Source: an uncultured Ruminococcus sp. (GTDB lineage Bacteria; Bacillota; Clostridia; Oscillospirales; CAG-272). From it: a DNA stretch of 64,000 nucleotides. A program made the position numbers and the translations under genes. Location of the stretch: positions 148,496-212,495 of the forward strand of contig CADBKZ010000006.1 of the NCBI GenBank assembly GCA_902795355.1. Direction: 5' to 3'. Numbering within the stretch: the first letter of the stretch is position 1; every line of letters starts with the position of its first letter. The notes beneath the pieces are model-generated. The model was not told where the DNA came from and did no database searches. It was given only the letters and a program-made list of their open reading frames with translations. Shown here piece by piece: positions 1 through 9,391 of this stretch.

Positions 1-1
1 A

Positions 2-1462
2 ACCGAGGATTTTCAGGAACTTGACGACTATTGCGATTCGATCGGCATGGAGCTGATCCCCTGCATACAGACCTTGGCGCATCTCAACACCTTTTTCGGC
101 TGGCCGGCCGTCGTTGGAAAATACTGCGATTGCAAGGATATTCTGCTTGTGGACGACGAAAAGGTTTACGCGCTGATCGATTCCATGATTGCAACTATGC
201 GGAAGAACGTTCGGAGCCGCCGCATCCACATTGGCATGGACGAGGCCGGAATGCTCGGCAGAGGATCCTACCTCTCCAAGAACGGCTACCACCCCCCCAA
301 GGAACTGATGAAGCGGCACCTTGCCCGCGTTATGGAGATCTGCCGCAAATATGATTTCAAGCCCATGATATGGAGCGACATGTTCTTCCTGATGGGCCCG
401 AACGCCACCCATTATTACGACAAAAAAACACACATCACCGAGGATATTGCCGGCATTGTTCCCCCCGACCTCTCGCTTGTTTATTGGGATTACGACGGCG
501 TTGACCTTGCGAAATACGAACACATGTTTGCCGAACACTGCAAGTTCCACAATGAAATTGTTTGGGCGGGCGGCGCGCAAACATGGAGCGGCTTGGTCCC
601 GCTCAACCGCTATTCGGTCAATTCGGAACGGGCCGCGTTGAGCGTTGCCGAAAAATACCCCGTCCGGTTCGTGATTGTTACCATGTGGGGCGACGACGGC
701 GGAATGTGTTCCCCGTTCTCCGCAATTCCCACCCTGCAGCTTTTTGCGGAGAGCCAATGGGGGTGCGCCACGGACGACGACGCCCTGCGCGCGCGCATGC
801 GGGAATGCGCCGACGCGGACTACGACGCCTTTATGGACATGGAAGAAATTAACAATATTCCCGGGCGGCAGAAATTCGGATATACCGCCGAATTGCCCAC
901 GCGGTATATGTTCTATCAGGACATTCTGCTCGGCATGTTCGATAAGCACGTTTCCAAGGGATGCAACGCGCATTTTGCCGAATGCGCGGAGCGATTTGAG
1001 CGGTATTGCCACGGAAAATGGGAATATATCTTCCGCCCCATGCAGGCTCTCTGCCGCGTTCTTGCCCGCAAAGCCGAGCTGGGTCTTTTCCTCAAAGAGG
1101 CCTACGACCGCGGCGACCGCGAAGAATTGAAGCGGCTTGCCGAGGGCGTTCCGCAGATTGTGGAAGAAATTGAACGGCTCCATGAAGTGTTCCGCGAGCA
1201 ATGGATGCGCGATAACTGCCGCATCGGGTTCGAGGTGCAGGACATTCGTTTCGGGGCGTTGACCTTCCGGTTGAAGCAGGCGCAGCGCATTCTGCTCGAC
1301 TACGCGGAAGGAAAAATCGACCGGATCGAGGAATTGGAAGCGGATCGATTATACTATCGTCCCCCGCATGAAGGAGATGAAGAAAAGCTGACTTGCGTAC
1401 CGCTCCGCTATTGGGCAAAAATGCTGACTGCCAACCTGTTCACCAAGAGCCTTTATTACTGA
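2..1462 (+). CDS. GH20 beta-N-acetylhexosaminidase (5' partial)
   Basis: The reading frame is open from base 2, so the N-terminus lies outside the window. The product should release terminal GlcNAc or GalNAc from glycans. The stretch HIGMDEAGMLGRG contains the adjacent Asp (239-241) and Glu (242-244) that GH20 enzymes use for substrate-assisted catalysis: Asp orients the acetamido group and Glu is the acid. The motif resembles GcnA-type exo-hexosaminidases rather than chitobiases. A helical C-terminal region follows the barrel (from about base 950). It ends just before a strong hairpin that isolates it from the convergent sugar operon. Presence of a signal peptide cannot be judged. The family call is firm, the exact linkage is not. 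Confidence 0.85.
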   Translation, partial: TEDFQELDDYCDSIGMELIPCIQTLAHLNTFFGWPAVVGKYCDCKDILLVDDEKVYALIDSMIATMRKNVRSRRIHIGMDEAGMLGRGSYLSKNGYHPPKELMKRHLARVMEICRKYDFKPMIWSDMFFLMGPNATHYYDKKTHITEDIAGIVPPDLSLVYWDYDGVDLAKYEHMFAEHCKFHNEIVWAGGAQTWSGLVPLNRYSVNSERAALSVAEKYPVRFVIVTMWGDDGGMCSPFSAIPTLQLFAESQWGCATDDDALRARMRECADADYDAFMDMEEINNIPGRQKFGYTAELPTRYMFYQDILLGMFDKHVSKGCNAHFAECAERFERYCHGKWEYIFRPMQALCRVLARKAELGLFLKEAYDRGDREELKRLAEGVPQIVEEIERLHEVFREQWMRDNCRIGFEVQDIRFGALTFRLKQAQRILLDYAEGKIDRIEELEADRLYYRPPHEGDEEKLTCVPLRYWAKMLTANLFTKSLYY

Positions 1463-1505
1463 AAAACACCGCGGAATCTTCCGAAATTGCGATACGTGTC
1501 AACAA

Positions 1506-1544
1506 AAAAGCCCGTTTTTGTCCGCTGGACAAAAACGGGCTTTT
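1506..1544. terminator. Bidirectional rho-independent terminator
   Basis: A perfect 18-bp stem (1506-1523 with 1527-1544) and a 3-nt loop. The A/T ends give a U-tract in either direction. It sits between the convergent GH20 and aldolase genes. Confidence 0.85.
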
Positions 1545-1572
1545 GAATTTTCGGGGGTTGTTACCGTTCGCG

Positions 1573-2421
1573 TTACGGTTGCGGATCCCGTCCCCCGAAA
1601 ACCGCCATTGCGGATTTCGCGTTTTGCTTCATGGCTTCCGTCGCGGTAATTTCAATGTCGTGGAAAAACATTTGGTCGGAAAGTTCTTGAACCGCCGCGC
1701 CGCCCGCCTTGGCCATGTAGGTATAATAGTTGATTTTCCGTATGCCGAGCGAGATCACCTTTCGGTAATCATCCGTACTCACGCCCGAGCCGCCGTGCAT
1801 CACCAACGGAACGTTTACTATGGACCGGATCTTCGCCAACCGCTCAAAATCCAACTTGGGCTGTTTGACATACAGGCCATGGGCGGTGCCGAACGCGCAT
1901 GCCAGCGCGTCAACGCCCGTCCGGTTTACGAATGCTTCCGCATCCGCGGGATCCGTAAACAGGCTCTCGTCGGTGTTCCCCGAAACGGCAGACTCCCGCG
2001 CGCCCATGGAGCCGATCTCCGCTTCCAGCGAGGCTCCGCACCGCAGGGAAATTTCCCTTGCAATGCAGGTGTTGGCGCAGTTCGTTTCGGGGTCCAGCGC
2101 GGAGCCGTCGTACATCACCGAGGTACAGCCCAAATCAAGCCCCCATCGGAGATAGGAAAGGTCGGTTCCGTGGTCCAGATGCACGCACACCGGAACGCTC
2201 GCGCGGTCTGCAAGCAACCGCATTACGGGAACGATCTCTTCCATTTTGCAAAGCCCCATCTCCTCGTGAATCTGGGCGTGCATAACGACGACTGGTTCCC
2301 CGAGTTCTTCCGCCGCTTGGAGAACGGCGCGCAGGGTTGCCATGTTGGGGGTGTTGAACGACCCGACGGCACACCCTCTCGCCTCCGCAATTCTCAAAAT
2401 GTTTTTCAATGTTACAAGCAT
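1573..2421 (-). CDS. Class II ketose-bisphosphate aldolase (Fba/GatY-like)
   Basis: A 282-residue zinc-dependent class II aldolase, the family of fructose-1,6- and tagatose-1,6-bisphosphate aldolases. It carries the signature HLDHG (metal-binding His and catalytic Asp), the LEAEIGSMG strand, GTAHG and VMHGGSG, which together make the phosphate and metal site. It is the last gene of a minus-strand operon, 25 nt after a FGGY kinase and an L-fucose-isomerase-like gene, so it likely cleaves the phosphorylated ketose made by them into DHAP and an aldehyde. The usual fuculose or rhamnulose pathway uses a different aldolase fold (AraD-like), so the substrate here may be an unusual sugar phosphate. 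A ribosome site (AAAGGGA) precedes the ATG. Confidence 0.88.
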   Translation of the reverse strand: MLVTLKNILRIAEARGCAVGSFNTPNMATLRAVLQAAEELGEPVVVMHAQIHEEMGLCKMEEIVPVMRLLADRASVPVCVHLDHGTDLSYLRWGLDLGCTSVMYDGSALDPETNCANTCIAREISLRCGASLEAEIGSMGARESAVSGNTDESLFTDPADAEAFVNRTGVDALACAFGTAHGLYVKQPKLDFERLAKIRSIVNVPLVMHGGSGVSTDDYRKVISLGIRKINYYTYMAKAGGAAVQELSDQMFFHDIEITATEAMKQNAKSAMAVFGGRDPQP

Positions 2422-2446
2422 GGTTTTTCCCTTTCTTTCCGTTTTT

Positions 2447-3931
2447 TTATGCCTCGGAACATTCCCCCACGATCGGCCTGACGGCTTGGTAAATGTTGCG
2501 ATAGGCGTTATAATAGTTTCGGTAGGAGCGCGCGGCGGCAGGATCCGGCAGATAGGCGCGCTTCTCTTTTACAAATACGCGTTTGGCATGGAAAAAATCC
2601 CGATAAACCCCCAATGCCACGCCGCACAGCATGCAAGTTCCGCATGCGCCGACCTGTTTGGCGGAAAGCGACACCACCGACCGGTTCCAGACGTCCGCTT
2701 TGATTTGCAGCCATACGTCCGACGCCGCACCGCCGCCGGTTGCGTACACGGTTTCCGGCCGGATGCCGAACGATTCGAGCCGCTCCAGATTCACCGCCAT
2801 TTCGTAGCACGCGCCCTCCATAAGCGCCTTATAAAAATGTCCTGTCCCGTGTTCGAGCGTAAGCCCGAGAACGGCCGCGCGCGAGCCGGTATCCATATAG
2901 GGCGTGGCCGCTCCGGCAAAATGCGGAAGAACCAAAATCCCAGTTGGATCCTTCGGAACCGTTGCGTCAAGCTGCGCATACACATTCTCGCCATGGTATT
3001 GGGGCGCAAAGTTTTCCCGAAACCATTTCAGGACCGCACCGCCGGTGAAGGACAGCGCATAGCAAACATAAGAGCCGTCCCGCACATAGGGAACCACGGA
3101 ATATCCCTCGTTATAAAGCGCGGCTTCCTCGGGGATCCGATCGAACACGGGAATCAGACACTCCACCGTTCCGGTGCCGTCCACTGCCTCTCCGCACTGC
3201 AAAACCCCCGCGCCGAGCGTTGCGGCGATCTGATCGTGCGCACCGTTGACAACGGTGATTCCGGATGGAATCCCCAGCGTTTCCGCAAGTTCTTTCCGCA
3301 TAACGCCCGCAACGCTTCCCGAGGGAACGGGTGCGGACATAAGAGATGGGTTGATGCCCGCCGCCCCGAAGATCTCCTCGCTCCAACATTTCTTTTCAAT
3401 GTTGAAAGCCATAGTTCTTGCTGCAAGCGAATAATCAATCTGCGCAACGCCGCAAAGCATGTATACAATGTAATCTTCCATCAGCATCACGCGCTTGATT
3501 TTCCGAAAAATCTCCGGTTTCTGTTTTTTGATCCACATCAGTTTCGGGAGACTATACATGGAATGGGGTTTTACGCCGGCGATTTTGCGAATGGCGTCCG
3601 CTCCCATTGCGCGGCAGAGCAGATCGCATTCATCCGCCCCTCTCGGATCGGTATACAGCATGGACGGCAGAAGAACGCGGTCGTTTTCATCCAACGCCGC
3701 AAACGTTTCCCCGAACGACGTCACGCCGATCACATTCGGCATCGCGCGCGAGGCGGTTTCCCGAAGGACCTCGCAAACCGCCTTGAAAACGGTTTCCGCG
3801 CAAATTTCGTGACAGCCGTCCCGATGAACGGCATGATATTCCCGATAAGAATTACAAACAAACCCGCCGTCGTCCCGATAAACGGATAACTTACAGCCGG
3901 TCGTTCCGATATCCAACCCGCCGAGATACAT
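2447..3931 (-). CDS. FGGY-family carbohydrate kinase
   Basis: A 494-residue sugar kinase of the FGGY group (xylulose, fuculose and rhamnulose kinases). LDIGTTGCK at the N-terminus is the first phosphate-binding loop; GVTSFGE, NGAHDQ and GTGTVE are the sugar- and ATP-site segments expected from the family. I chose the ATG at 3931: it lies one base after the isomerase stop codon and has GAGGGA four bases upstream, whereas the in-frame TTG at 3943 would overlap the upstream gene. Tight coupling to the isomerase indicates that it phosphorylates the ketose that enzyme makes. Substrate specificity cannot be read from the sequence. Confidence 0.88.
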   Translation of the reverse strand: MYLGGLDIGTTGCKLSVYRDDGGFVCNSYREYHAVHRDGCHEICAETVFKAVCEVLRETASRAMPNVIGVTSFGETFAALDENDRVLLPSMLYTDPRGADECDLLCRAMGADAIRKIAGVKPHSMYSLPKLMWIKKQKPEIFRKIKRVMLMEDYIVYMLCGVAQIDYSLAARTMAFNIEKKCWSEEIFGAAGINPSLMSAPVPSGSVAGVMRKELAETLGIPSGITVVNGAHDQIAATLGAGVLQCGEAVDGTGTVECLIPVFDRIPEEAALYNEGYSVVPYVRDGSYVCYALSFTGGAVLKWFRENFAPQYHGENVYAQLDATVPKDPTGILVLPHFAGAATPYMDTGSRAAVLGLTLEHGTGHFYKALMEGACYEMAVNLERLESFGIRPETVYATGGGAASDVWLQIKADVWNRSVVSLSAKQVGACGTCMLCGVALGVYRDFFHAKRVFVKEKRAYLPDPAAARSYRNYYNAYRNIYQAVRPIVGECSEA

Positions 3932-3932
3932 C

Positions 3933-5336
3933 TTATCCCTCAATTTCGGTCAGTTCGTAACCGAGGTAAGTTCCTAACGCTTCATCCAAAACCGCTTTCA
4001 TATGCCCGACCCCAACGGTAGTATGGTGCTTGAAGCCCGTTTTCGCAAGCCTGATCAGCTTATCCTGTAAGTTCGGGATTTCCGCAACGCCGCCGCAGCC
4101 GAAGAACTGCGGTTCAATGGGATCATCGGTGATTTTTGCTTCCGCCGTGTAAATTTTCAATTTTCCGTTCTCGGTAAAGCAGTTGGAATAGGTCATGTCG
4201 AACGCGGCGATCCGCCCCTCGTTGCTTCCCCAGCCGCTCCCGGGATCTCCTTTGGCAAACATTTTGTGCTCGGTAACGGTTCCTTTGCCCGCCATCAACG
4301 TTTGCGCAACCGGCCCGCAATGGAACAGAATAACCTTGTTTTCATCCTCGCCGTAGTTATTATTCCAATCGAGGCAGGCGGTCGGCTTTCCCGACGCCAA
4401 TTGCATAGCGTGCATGGAAATGGCGCTGGTCAGATCGATCTCGCAGGAGCAGGCAATCCCCCTGTCGTTCAACTCGGAGATCAGAACGCAGGGGCAAACC
4501 CGAAGAATAGTTTCCATCTCGTTCCAACAGCGCAGAGTCAGCGCGTCCAGATGGTATTCGCGGATATATTCATCGATTACCACCGAAATTTTAGCGAGCG
4601 TATGCAGGTTTGCGGCGGGAACACGGCTGAAATCCGCGTAGTTCTCCAACCGTTCTTTTTTTGCCTGCACGGCGGGGTCGTCATCCGACTTTTTGCCCAC
4701 CTTCCAAATCAGCTCGGAAAGGTCGAAAGATTCCACATTGATTCCGTAGCGTTGCAGGGCCACTTCATCGAACCGAACGGTTTTGAATGCGGTTGTACGC
4801 GCGCCGATGCAACCGAGGTTGAATCGTTTCATTCCCTTAACAACGCGGCAAACCGCCGCAAAATCGTCCAGATTCCGGCGGAACGCCTCGGTGAGCGGAT
4901 GCACCGCATGCGGTTTCAGAACCGTAAACGGAATGCGGTACTGATAAAAAACGTCGGTGACGGAAAATTTCCCGCAGAAGGCGTCCCGACGGTGTTTGAA
5001 ATCCATTTTCCCGATCTCGTCGGGGTACGCCTGCATCAGAATCGGAACGCCGGCGTCCTGCAAAGCGGCAACGGCTCCGTTTTCGTCGATGAAGATCGGC
5101 ATGCAGAGGATTACGCCGTCGTATTCGCCCTCGTGCGATTTGAGCCAATCGTGATACAGCTGCCCCTCGTCCCGCGTCGCCACGGCTCCGTAGCGGGTGG
5201 CGCCCGCATCCATCATCAAATAGTCGAAACCCGCGTCCGTAACGGCTTTGGCCATATCCTGCCGCGCGCCCTCGATCAACTCCGCGGGCATAAAGCCGCG
5301 GTTTCCGAAATACAGCGCAAAGGTCTGTTTCTTCAT
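3933..5336 (-). CDS. L-fucose/arabinose isomerase-like protein
   Basis: A 467-residue protein resembling the L-fucose isomerase-like family (aldose-ketose isomerases with a Rossmann-like N-terminal half and a C-terminal beta domain). It is first in the isomerase-kinase-aldolase operon, the order expected for converting an aldose to a phosphorylated, cleavable ketose. The start at 5336 (MKKQTFAL) is preceded by GGGGGAG at good spacing; an upstream ATG at 5402 is ignored because it would span the promoter. There is no transporter gene in the operon. Length is shorter than E. coli FucI (about 590), as in the shorter FucI-like group, some of whose members have unknown substrates. Confidence 0.75.
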   Translation of the reverse strand: MKKQTFALYFGNRGFMPAELIEGARQDMAKAVTDAGFDYLMMDAGATRYGAVATRDEGQLYHDWLKSHEGEYDGVILCMPIFIDENGAVAALQDAGVPILMQAYPDEIGKMDFKHRRDAFCGKFSVTDVFYQYRIPFTVLKPHAVHPLTEAFRRNLDDFAAVCRVVKGMKRFNLGCIGARTTAFKTVRFDEVALQRYGINVESFDLSELIWKVGKKSDDDPAVQAKKERLENYADFSRVPAANLHTLAKISVVIDEYIREYHLDALTLRCWNEMETILRVCPCVLISELNDRGIACSCEIDLTSAISMHAMQLASGKPTACLDWNNNYGEDENKVILFHCGPVAQTLMAGKGTVTEHKMFAKGDPGSGWGSNEGRIAAFDMTYSNCFTENGKLKIYTAEAKITDDPIEPQFFGCGGVAEIPNLQDKLIRLAKTGFKHHTTVGVGHMKAVLDEALGTYLGYELTEIEG

Positions 5337-5358
5337 GGTATCTCCCCCTTTTTTCTTT

Positions 5359-5364
5359 ATTGTA
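5359..5364 (-). promoter_or_regulatory. Putative -10 box of the isomerase operon
   Basis: TACAAT on the minus strand, 23 nt before the start at 5336. No good -35 hexamer lies 17 nt upstream, which would fit activation by the divergent AraC-type regulator. Confidence 0.4.
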
Positions 5365-5449
5365 CCATACAGACGCCGCAAAAGATAGTGATGATCATAC
5401 AAATCACTGTAAAATCGTACACTTTTCCGAACATCTTTACAAAAACGGA

Positions 5450-5478
5450 TTGTTTTTTCGCAAAAGATATGATATAAT
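5450..5478 (+). promoter_or_regulatory. Promoter of the PocR-AraC regulator gene
   Basis: TTGTTT (5450-5455), a 17-bp spacer and TATAAT (5473-5478), 35 bp before the start codon. It is divergent from the isomerase operon. Confidence 0.7.
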
Positions 5479-5513
5479 CATTTCATACAAACGGGAAAGC
5501 GGGGGAACGGCGG

Positions 5514-6371
5514 ATGCTGCAAACGGCCGAATTGATGGAATTGCTGGAAGACTTTTATATTTCCACGGGGATGCGGATCGCTCTTTTTGACGAGCGTTTT
5601 TGCGAATTGTGCTCGTTTCCCGCGGGAAAAGACACGCTTTGCGCCTGCCTGCGCGCCTCGCCCGCGTTTGACCGGAAATGCAGAGAAAGCGACATGCGCG
5701 CATTCCTGAACGTTCAGAAAACGCGCTCCATCTCTATTTACCGCTGCCACGCGGGATTGATGGAAGCCACCGTTTCCATCTCCGAAAATGAACGGATCAT
5801 CGGTTATATGATGCTCGGGCAGATCACCGACCGAAAGAATCGGGAAGAGGTTGCCGCGCGCATGCGCGCGCTTTGCGGGCAATACGGGATTCCCGCAAGC
5901 GAGGAGCTGGAAGAAAAGGTCCGAAAGATCAGATATCAAAGCGAAAAACAGACCCGCGCCGCGGCAAAAATTCTGGAAGCCTGCGCCGCCTACGTCATCC
6001 TCAAAGACATCGTTCGCGCCTCGGAGAGAAGCCTTGTGGACCGGATAGAACGGTTTATTGACGACCATTTGAACGAAGATCTGACCGCGGCGTGGATCTG
6101 CGCGAAATTTCACATAGGGCGCACGCACCTTTATAATCTGCTGCGCCCCTATGCGGGCGGCGGCATTTCCGCTTTCATCAAGCGAAAGCGGCTGGCACGC
6201 GCGAAAGAACTGCTTAAAACCACCGCGTTGCCCGTCAGCGCGATTGCGGAAGCGGTGGGATTTGCCGACTACAACTATTTTCTGCGCTGTTTCAAAAAAG
6301 AATACGGGGTTTCATCAGGATACTACCGAACGCTCCCCGCCCCCAAAAAAGAGAACGCTCCCGCTCCATAA
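5514..6371 (+). CDS. AraC-family regulator with PocR sensor domain
   Basis: A 285-residue regulator. Residues 1 to about 165 resemble the PocR ligand-binding domain (Cys-rich stretch around FCELCSF and CACLRASPAF, and the later IGYMMLGQI strand). Residues about 180-280 form the double helix-turn-helix of AraC proteins, with SAIAEAVGFADYNYFLRCFK as the second recognition unit. PocR domains are known to sense small organic molecules, classically 1,2-propanediol with PocR itself. It is divergent from the isomerase-kinase-aldolase operon and probably activates it. Deoxysugar fermentation yields propanediol, so that ligand is a reasonable guess but only a guess. A GGGGGAA site precedes the ATG. 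Confidence 0.88.
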   Translation: MLQTAELMELLEDFYISTGMRIALFDERFCELCSFPAGKDTLCACLRASPAFDRKCRESDMRAFLNVQKTRSISIYRCHAGLMEATVSISENERIIGYMMLGQITDRKNREEVAARMRALCGQYGIPASEELEEKVRKIRYQSEKQTRAAAKILEACAAYVILKDIVRASERSLVDRIERFIDDHLNEDLTAAWICAKFHIGRTHLYNLLRPYAGGGISAFIKRKRLARAKELLKTTALPVSAIAEAVGFADYNYFLRCFKKEYGVSSGYYRTLPAPKKENAPAP

Positions 6372-6378
6372 ATAACAT

Positions 6379-6418
6379 CCCCCGAACGAACCGCCGAAAC
6401 GGCGGCATCATTCGGGGG
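6379..6418. terminator. Terminator between convergent genes
   Basis: An outer 8-bp stem (CCCCCGAA with TTCGGGGG) encloses a 6-bp CCGCCG/CGGCGG hairpin. The U-tract is weak. It lies between the AraC gene and the GH36 gene. Confidence 0.55.
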
Positions 6419-6455
6419 GTGCGTTTCTCCAATTCAGCGGGCGAAAAAGCAGGGT

Positions 6456-8471
6456 TCAAAACGCCTCGCGGACTTCCAGAACGGTTGCAAACGGAACGGA
6501 TTCGCCAATTTCCGTTTCCGGATCCGGAAGCAGGTTCCGAACGTCCTTAATTTTGTTTTTCATAGGGATAAAAACGGAATTTCCCGCGCCCAATCTCCAA
6601 ACGGCAAGATAGGTTCTTTCTCCCCGATATCCCGCGCAAAGCCAATTGCTGCCGTACTGCGGAATGCCCAGCGGGTAAAACGGGATGGATTTCGGAATGA
6701 AACTCCGCATTTCCCGATACAGTGCAATTCCCTTTTGGACCAATTCCAACTGCTCCCCGTTCAGGTTCAGGACCTCGCCCGAGAGATGAATCCGCAATGG
6801 CAGGGCGTTGACCAGATTGAGCCGGATCTCTTCCATGGAGTCCGTGGCCTTGGGATAGACCCAAACGGCCGCCTGCTCCGGCAGAACGGCGGTTGCGGCG
6901 GCCGCGGCGATCGGAGCCATTCGCACACAGTTTTCCTGATCGGATACAGATTGCAGAGCATGCTTGGAAAGCATGGCATAGTCCATCCGCATTCCGCCGC
7001 TGGAACAGTTTTCGAGAACGACGTTCGGATACCGACGATGGAGCTCCCCGATCCAAGAGAGATAGGCGCGGTTCATTTGCAGCAACCCGTCGCCGAAGCT
7101 ATCGCTTTCCGTTTCGGTTCCCGCGCCGATGTCGATATTATAGTCGATTTTGAAATAACCGATCCCGTAGTCCCGAACCAAGCGGTCAACCACGCCGTTC
7201 GCAAAGGCCCTGACTTCCTCGCTCCGAAAATCGAGTTGATACCGACCTTTGTCAATCACGCGCTTCCCGTGGCGACGGACAAAACTTTCCTCGCGGAACC
7301 GTCCGGCAAGCGGACAGCGAATCCCCATGTTCTCAATTTCCAGCCACAGCCCGGGAACCATGCCTGCCTTGCGGATTGCATGGAACACCTCGGAAATCCC
7401 GTTCGGAAATCTTTTTTCGGACGGAACCCAAGCTCCGATCGTATCCCACCAATTGTTTTCATCCGCATACCATCCCGCGTCCATGCAATAGTATTCGGCG
7501 CCGAGCTCCGCCGCGCGGCGGATGAGCGGAAGCTCCTTTTCGGCGGTGGGCTTGGCCCAAAGGCAATTCATATAATCATTGAAAATAACGGGCAGGTTCC
7601 GGTCGGCCGCAAACGGTTCGCGTATGCTTCTCCGATAGCGCGTTATCGCGGCCAATGCGTCGTCAAAATCACGCCCGAACGCCACCGCCGCTTTTACGCT
7701 TTCAAACCGCTCCCCCGCCTTCAAGCTCCGATACCATTGGTTTTCCGATTCGTTCGGCCCGCCGAGCAAAAGATAGAAAGGCCCGCCTTCATCGGAAATT
7801 TCCCATTGCCAAGAGCCGTTGTTTTCAATTTGCCAAAGAAGAGCGTCGGACGACCCGCGGAGCCATGCCCCCATGGGGAGATACTCCTTTGTTGACCACG
7901 ACCCTGTGTTGGAGAGAGAAATTCGCTTTGTGCTGTGCGTGCCGATCTTCTCCATGCCAAGCTCGGAAAGCGTGTATTCTTTCCAATCCGCTTCCCGCCG
8001 CCAAGCATTATGGGGAATCCATACCCGCACGTTGTTCGCTTCCTCGGCGGCGGCGATCCCCATTTGGCAAAAAGAGGATAGATATTCCACGCCGACGGGA
8101 GCCGGACCGTTGTTTTCAATCTCCGTCCACGCGCGCAAAACGGGAATGCCGCGATACAATCGGTAATGAACGGAAATGCGCAGTTGATCCCGCTCGAACC
8201 CGAAGATCAGGTGCGTTCCGTCTGGCATTTTCTCCCGCCGGAGTTCCGCAAACTTCCACGGTCCGACGCCGCTGACGCCGAAATGGCGATTGCCGCCCAT
8301 ATAGGATGTGGTTTCTCCGGTAAAACGAACGGAGAACGGGATACAACAATCGCGCTCGCCGGCCGGAACGCAAAACGATTCCCCTGCAAGCCCCCAACGC
8401 ATGGCCCGCAGGCTTCCGTCCCCCGCAATTTCATATAGCAATTCCAGCCCGTTTTCGGAATAACGCTCCAA
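6456..8471 (-). CDS. GH36-family alpha-galactosidase
   Basis: A 671-residue glycosidase of the GH36 group, which releases alpha-galactose from oligosaccharides. A beta-sandwich N-terminal domain is followed by a TIM barrel beginning near YYCMDAGWY. The catalytic nucleophile is the Asp in YFKIDYN and the acid/base is the Asp in SVSDQEN; NCSSGG also matches the family. The GLWLEIE segment departs slightly from the usual GLWFEPE. No signal peptide, so it acts in the cytoplasm. The start is a TTG at 8471 with GGAGGG upstream; no in-frame ATG fits better. It follows the HpcH-family aldolase by 56 nt on the same strand and is probably cotranscribed. Confidence 0.88.
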   Translation of the reverse strand: MERYSENGLELLYEIAGDGSLRAMRWGLAGESFCVPAGERDCCIPFSVRFTGETTSYMGGNRHFGVSGVGPWKFAELRREKMPDGTHLIFGFERDQLRISVHYRLYRGIPVLRAWTEIENNGPAPVGVEYLSSFCQMGIAAAEEANNVRVWIPHNAWRREADWKEYTLSELGMEKIGTHSTKRISLSNTGSWSTKEYLPMGAWLRGSSDALLWQIENNGSWQWEISDEGGPFYLLLGGPNESENQWYRSLKAGERFESVKAAVAFGRDFDDALAAITRYRRSIREPFAADRNLPVIFNDYMNCLWAKPTAEKELPLIRRAAELGAEYYCMDAGWYADENNWWDTIGAWVPSEKRFPNGISEVFHAIRKAGMVPGLWLEIENMGIRCPLAGRFREESFVRRHGKRVIDKGRYQLDFRSEEVRAFANGVVDRLVRDYGIGYFKIDYNIDIGAGTETESDSFGDGLLQMNRAYLSWIGELHRRYPNVVLENCSSGGMRMDYAMLSKHALQSVSDQENCVRMAPIAAAAATAVLPEQAAVWVYPKATDSMEEIRLNLVNALPLRIHLSGEVLNLNGEQLELVQKGIALYREMRSFIPKSIPFYPLGIPQYGSNWLCAGYRGERTYLAVWRLGAGNSVFIPMKNKIKDVRNLLPDPETEIGESVPFATVLEVREAF

Positions 8472-8527
8472 AATTTCAGCCCTCCGGTTTCAAAAAATCG
8501 CTTTGCAACCGCTCTCCGTCGCCGTTT

Positions 8528-9316
8528 TCATTGTTTTGGCTTGCCCGACCGAAGCTCTTTCGGAATCGAAGAAATGATTTTGCGGTTATATTCGTGAAGC
8601 GCGACGACGTCCGCCCCGATGTTGACGAATTGGTACCCCATTGCGGCAAGCTCGGAGATGTTCTCCGTTGAGCCGACGGTCCCCGCAAATTTATGGTGAC
8701 GTCGGGCGGCTTCCGCAATGCGTTTTCGGGTTTCAACCATCTCCCGATCGCCGAATTGGAACGGTTTTCCGATACCCTGACTGAAATCCGCGGGGCCGAA
8801 AAAGATCATGTCAATTCCCTGCAACGCGCAAATTTCATCCAGCTCCGCCAGCGGCTCCGGATCTTCAATCTGTACCACAACGAACCGTTCCTCGTTGGCG
8901 GTTCTGATGTAATCCATCATGTCGTCGCAAACATAGCCCGCGTCCGTATTCCCGCCATCCACCGGTCTCCGGCCGATCGGGTGGAACTTGGTATAGTATA
9001 CGATCTTTTTCGCATCTTCCAAACTCATCAAATGGGGGACCATAATCCCGCTGCTATCCGCTTCCAACGGGCGGATCATATCGCTGTACGAGCCTCTTGC
9101 AACGCGGGTCAGCACGTCGCAATCGTAAATTTTCGCGGCGCGGACAAATTCGCCGACGGTATGAATGGACGCCGGAACATGCTCCAAATCGATCCAGATG
9201 CAATCAAACCCGCACGCGGCCGCTATTTCAGCCTCTCTCGGATCTCCCAAATTGCATTTTGTGCTGACGGCAACGCCGCCCTCGCGCATAATTTTCAGTA
9301 CTCTGCTGTTTCTCAT
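8528..9316 (-). CDS. HpcH/HpaI aldolase family protein (RhmA/YfaU-like)
   Basis: A 262-residue member of the class II pyruvate aldolase family, which cleaves 2-keto-3-deoxy sugar acids to pyruvate and an aldehyde. WIDLEH, the VVVQIEDPEPL strand with the metal-binding Glu, and FFGPADFSQGIG with the metal-binding Asp match the family. Members include 2-keto-3-deoxy-L-rhamnonate aldolase and 2-dehydro-3-deoxyglucarate aldolase. The divergent AraC gene shares its operator with a rhamnosidase operon at 21.6 kb, which favours a rhamnonate or related deoxy-acid substrate; this is inference. No dehydratase or dehydrogenase of such a pathway is in the window. Confidence 0.83.
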   Translation of the reverse strand: MRNSRVLKIMREGGVAVSTKCNLGDPREAEIAAACGFDCIWIDLEHVPASIHTVGEFVRAAKIYDCDVLTRVARGSYSDMIRPLEADSSGIMVPHLMSLEDAKKIVYYTKFHPIGRRPVDGGNTDAGYVCDDMMDYIRTANEERFVVVQIEDPEPLAELDEICALQGIDMIFFGPADFSQGIGKPFQFGDREMVETRKRIAEAARRHHKFAGTVGSTENISELAAMGYQFVNIGADVVALHEYNRKIISSIPKELRSGKPKQ

Positions 9317-9391
9317 GTCTTTCCTCGTTTGTTTTATAAAAATTCGGTCCGTTCCGATCCGTTTTTGCTTTTTTCAACGCTTAAAAAGATA

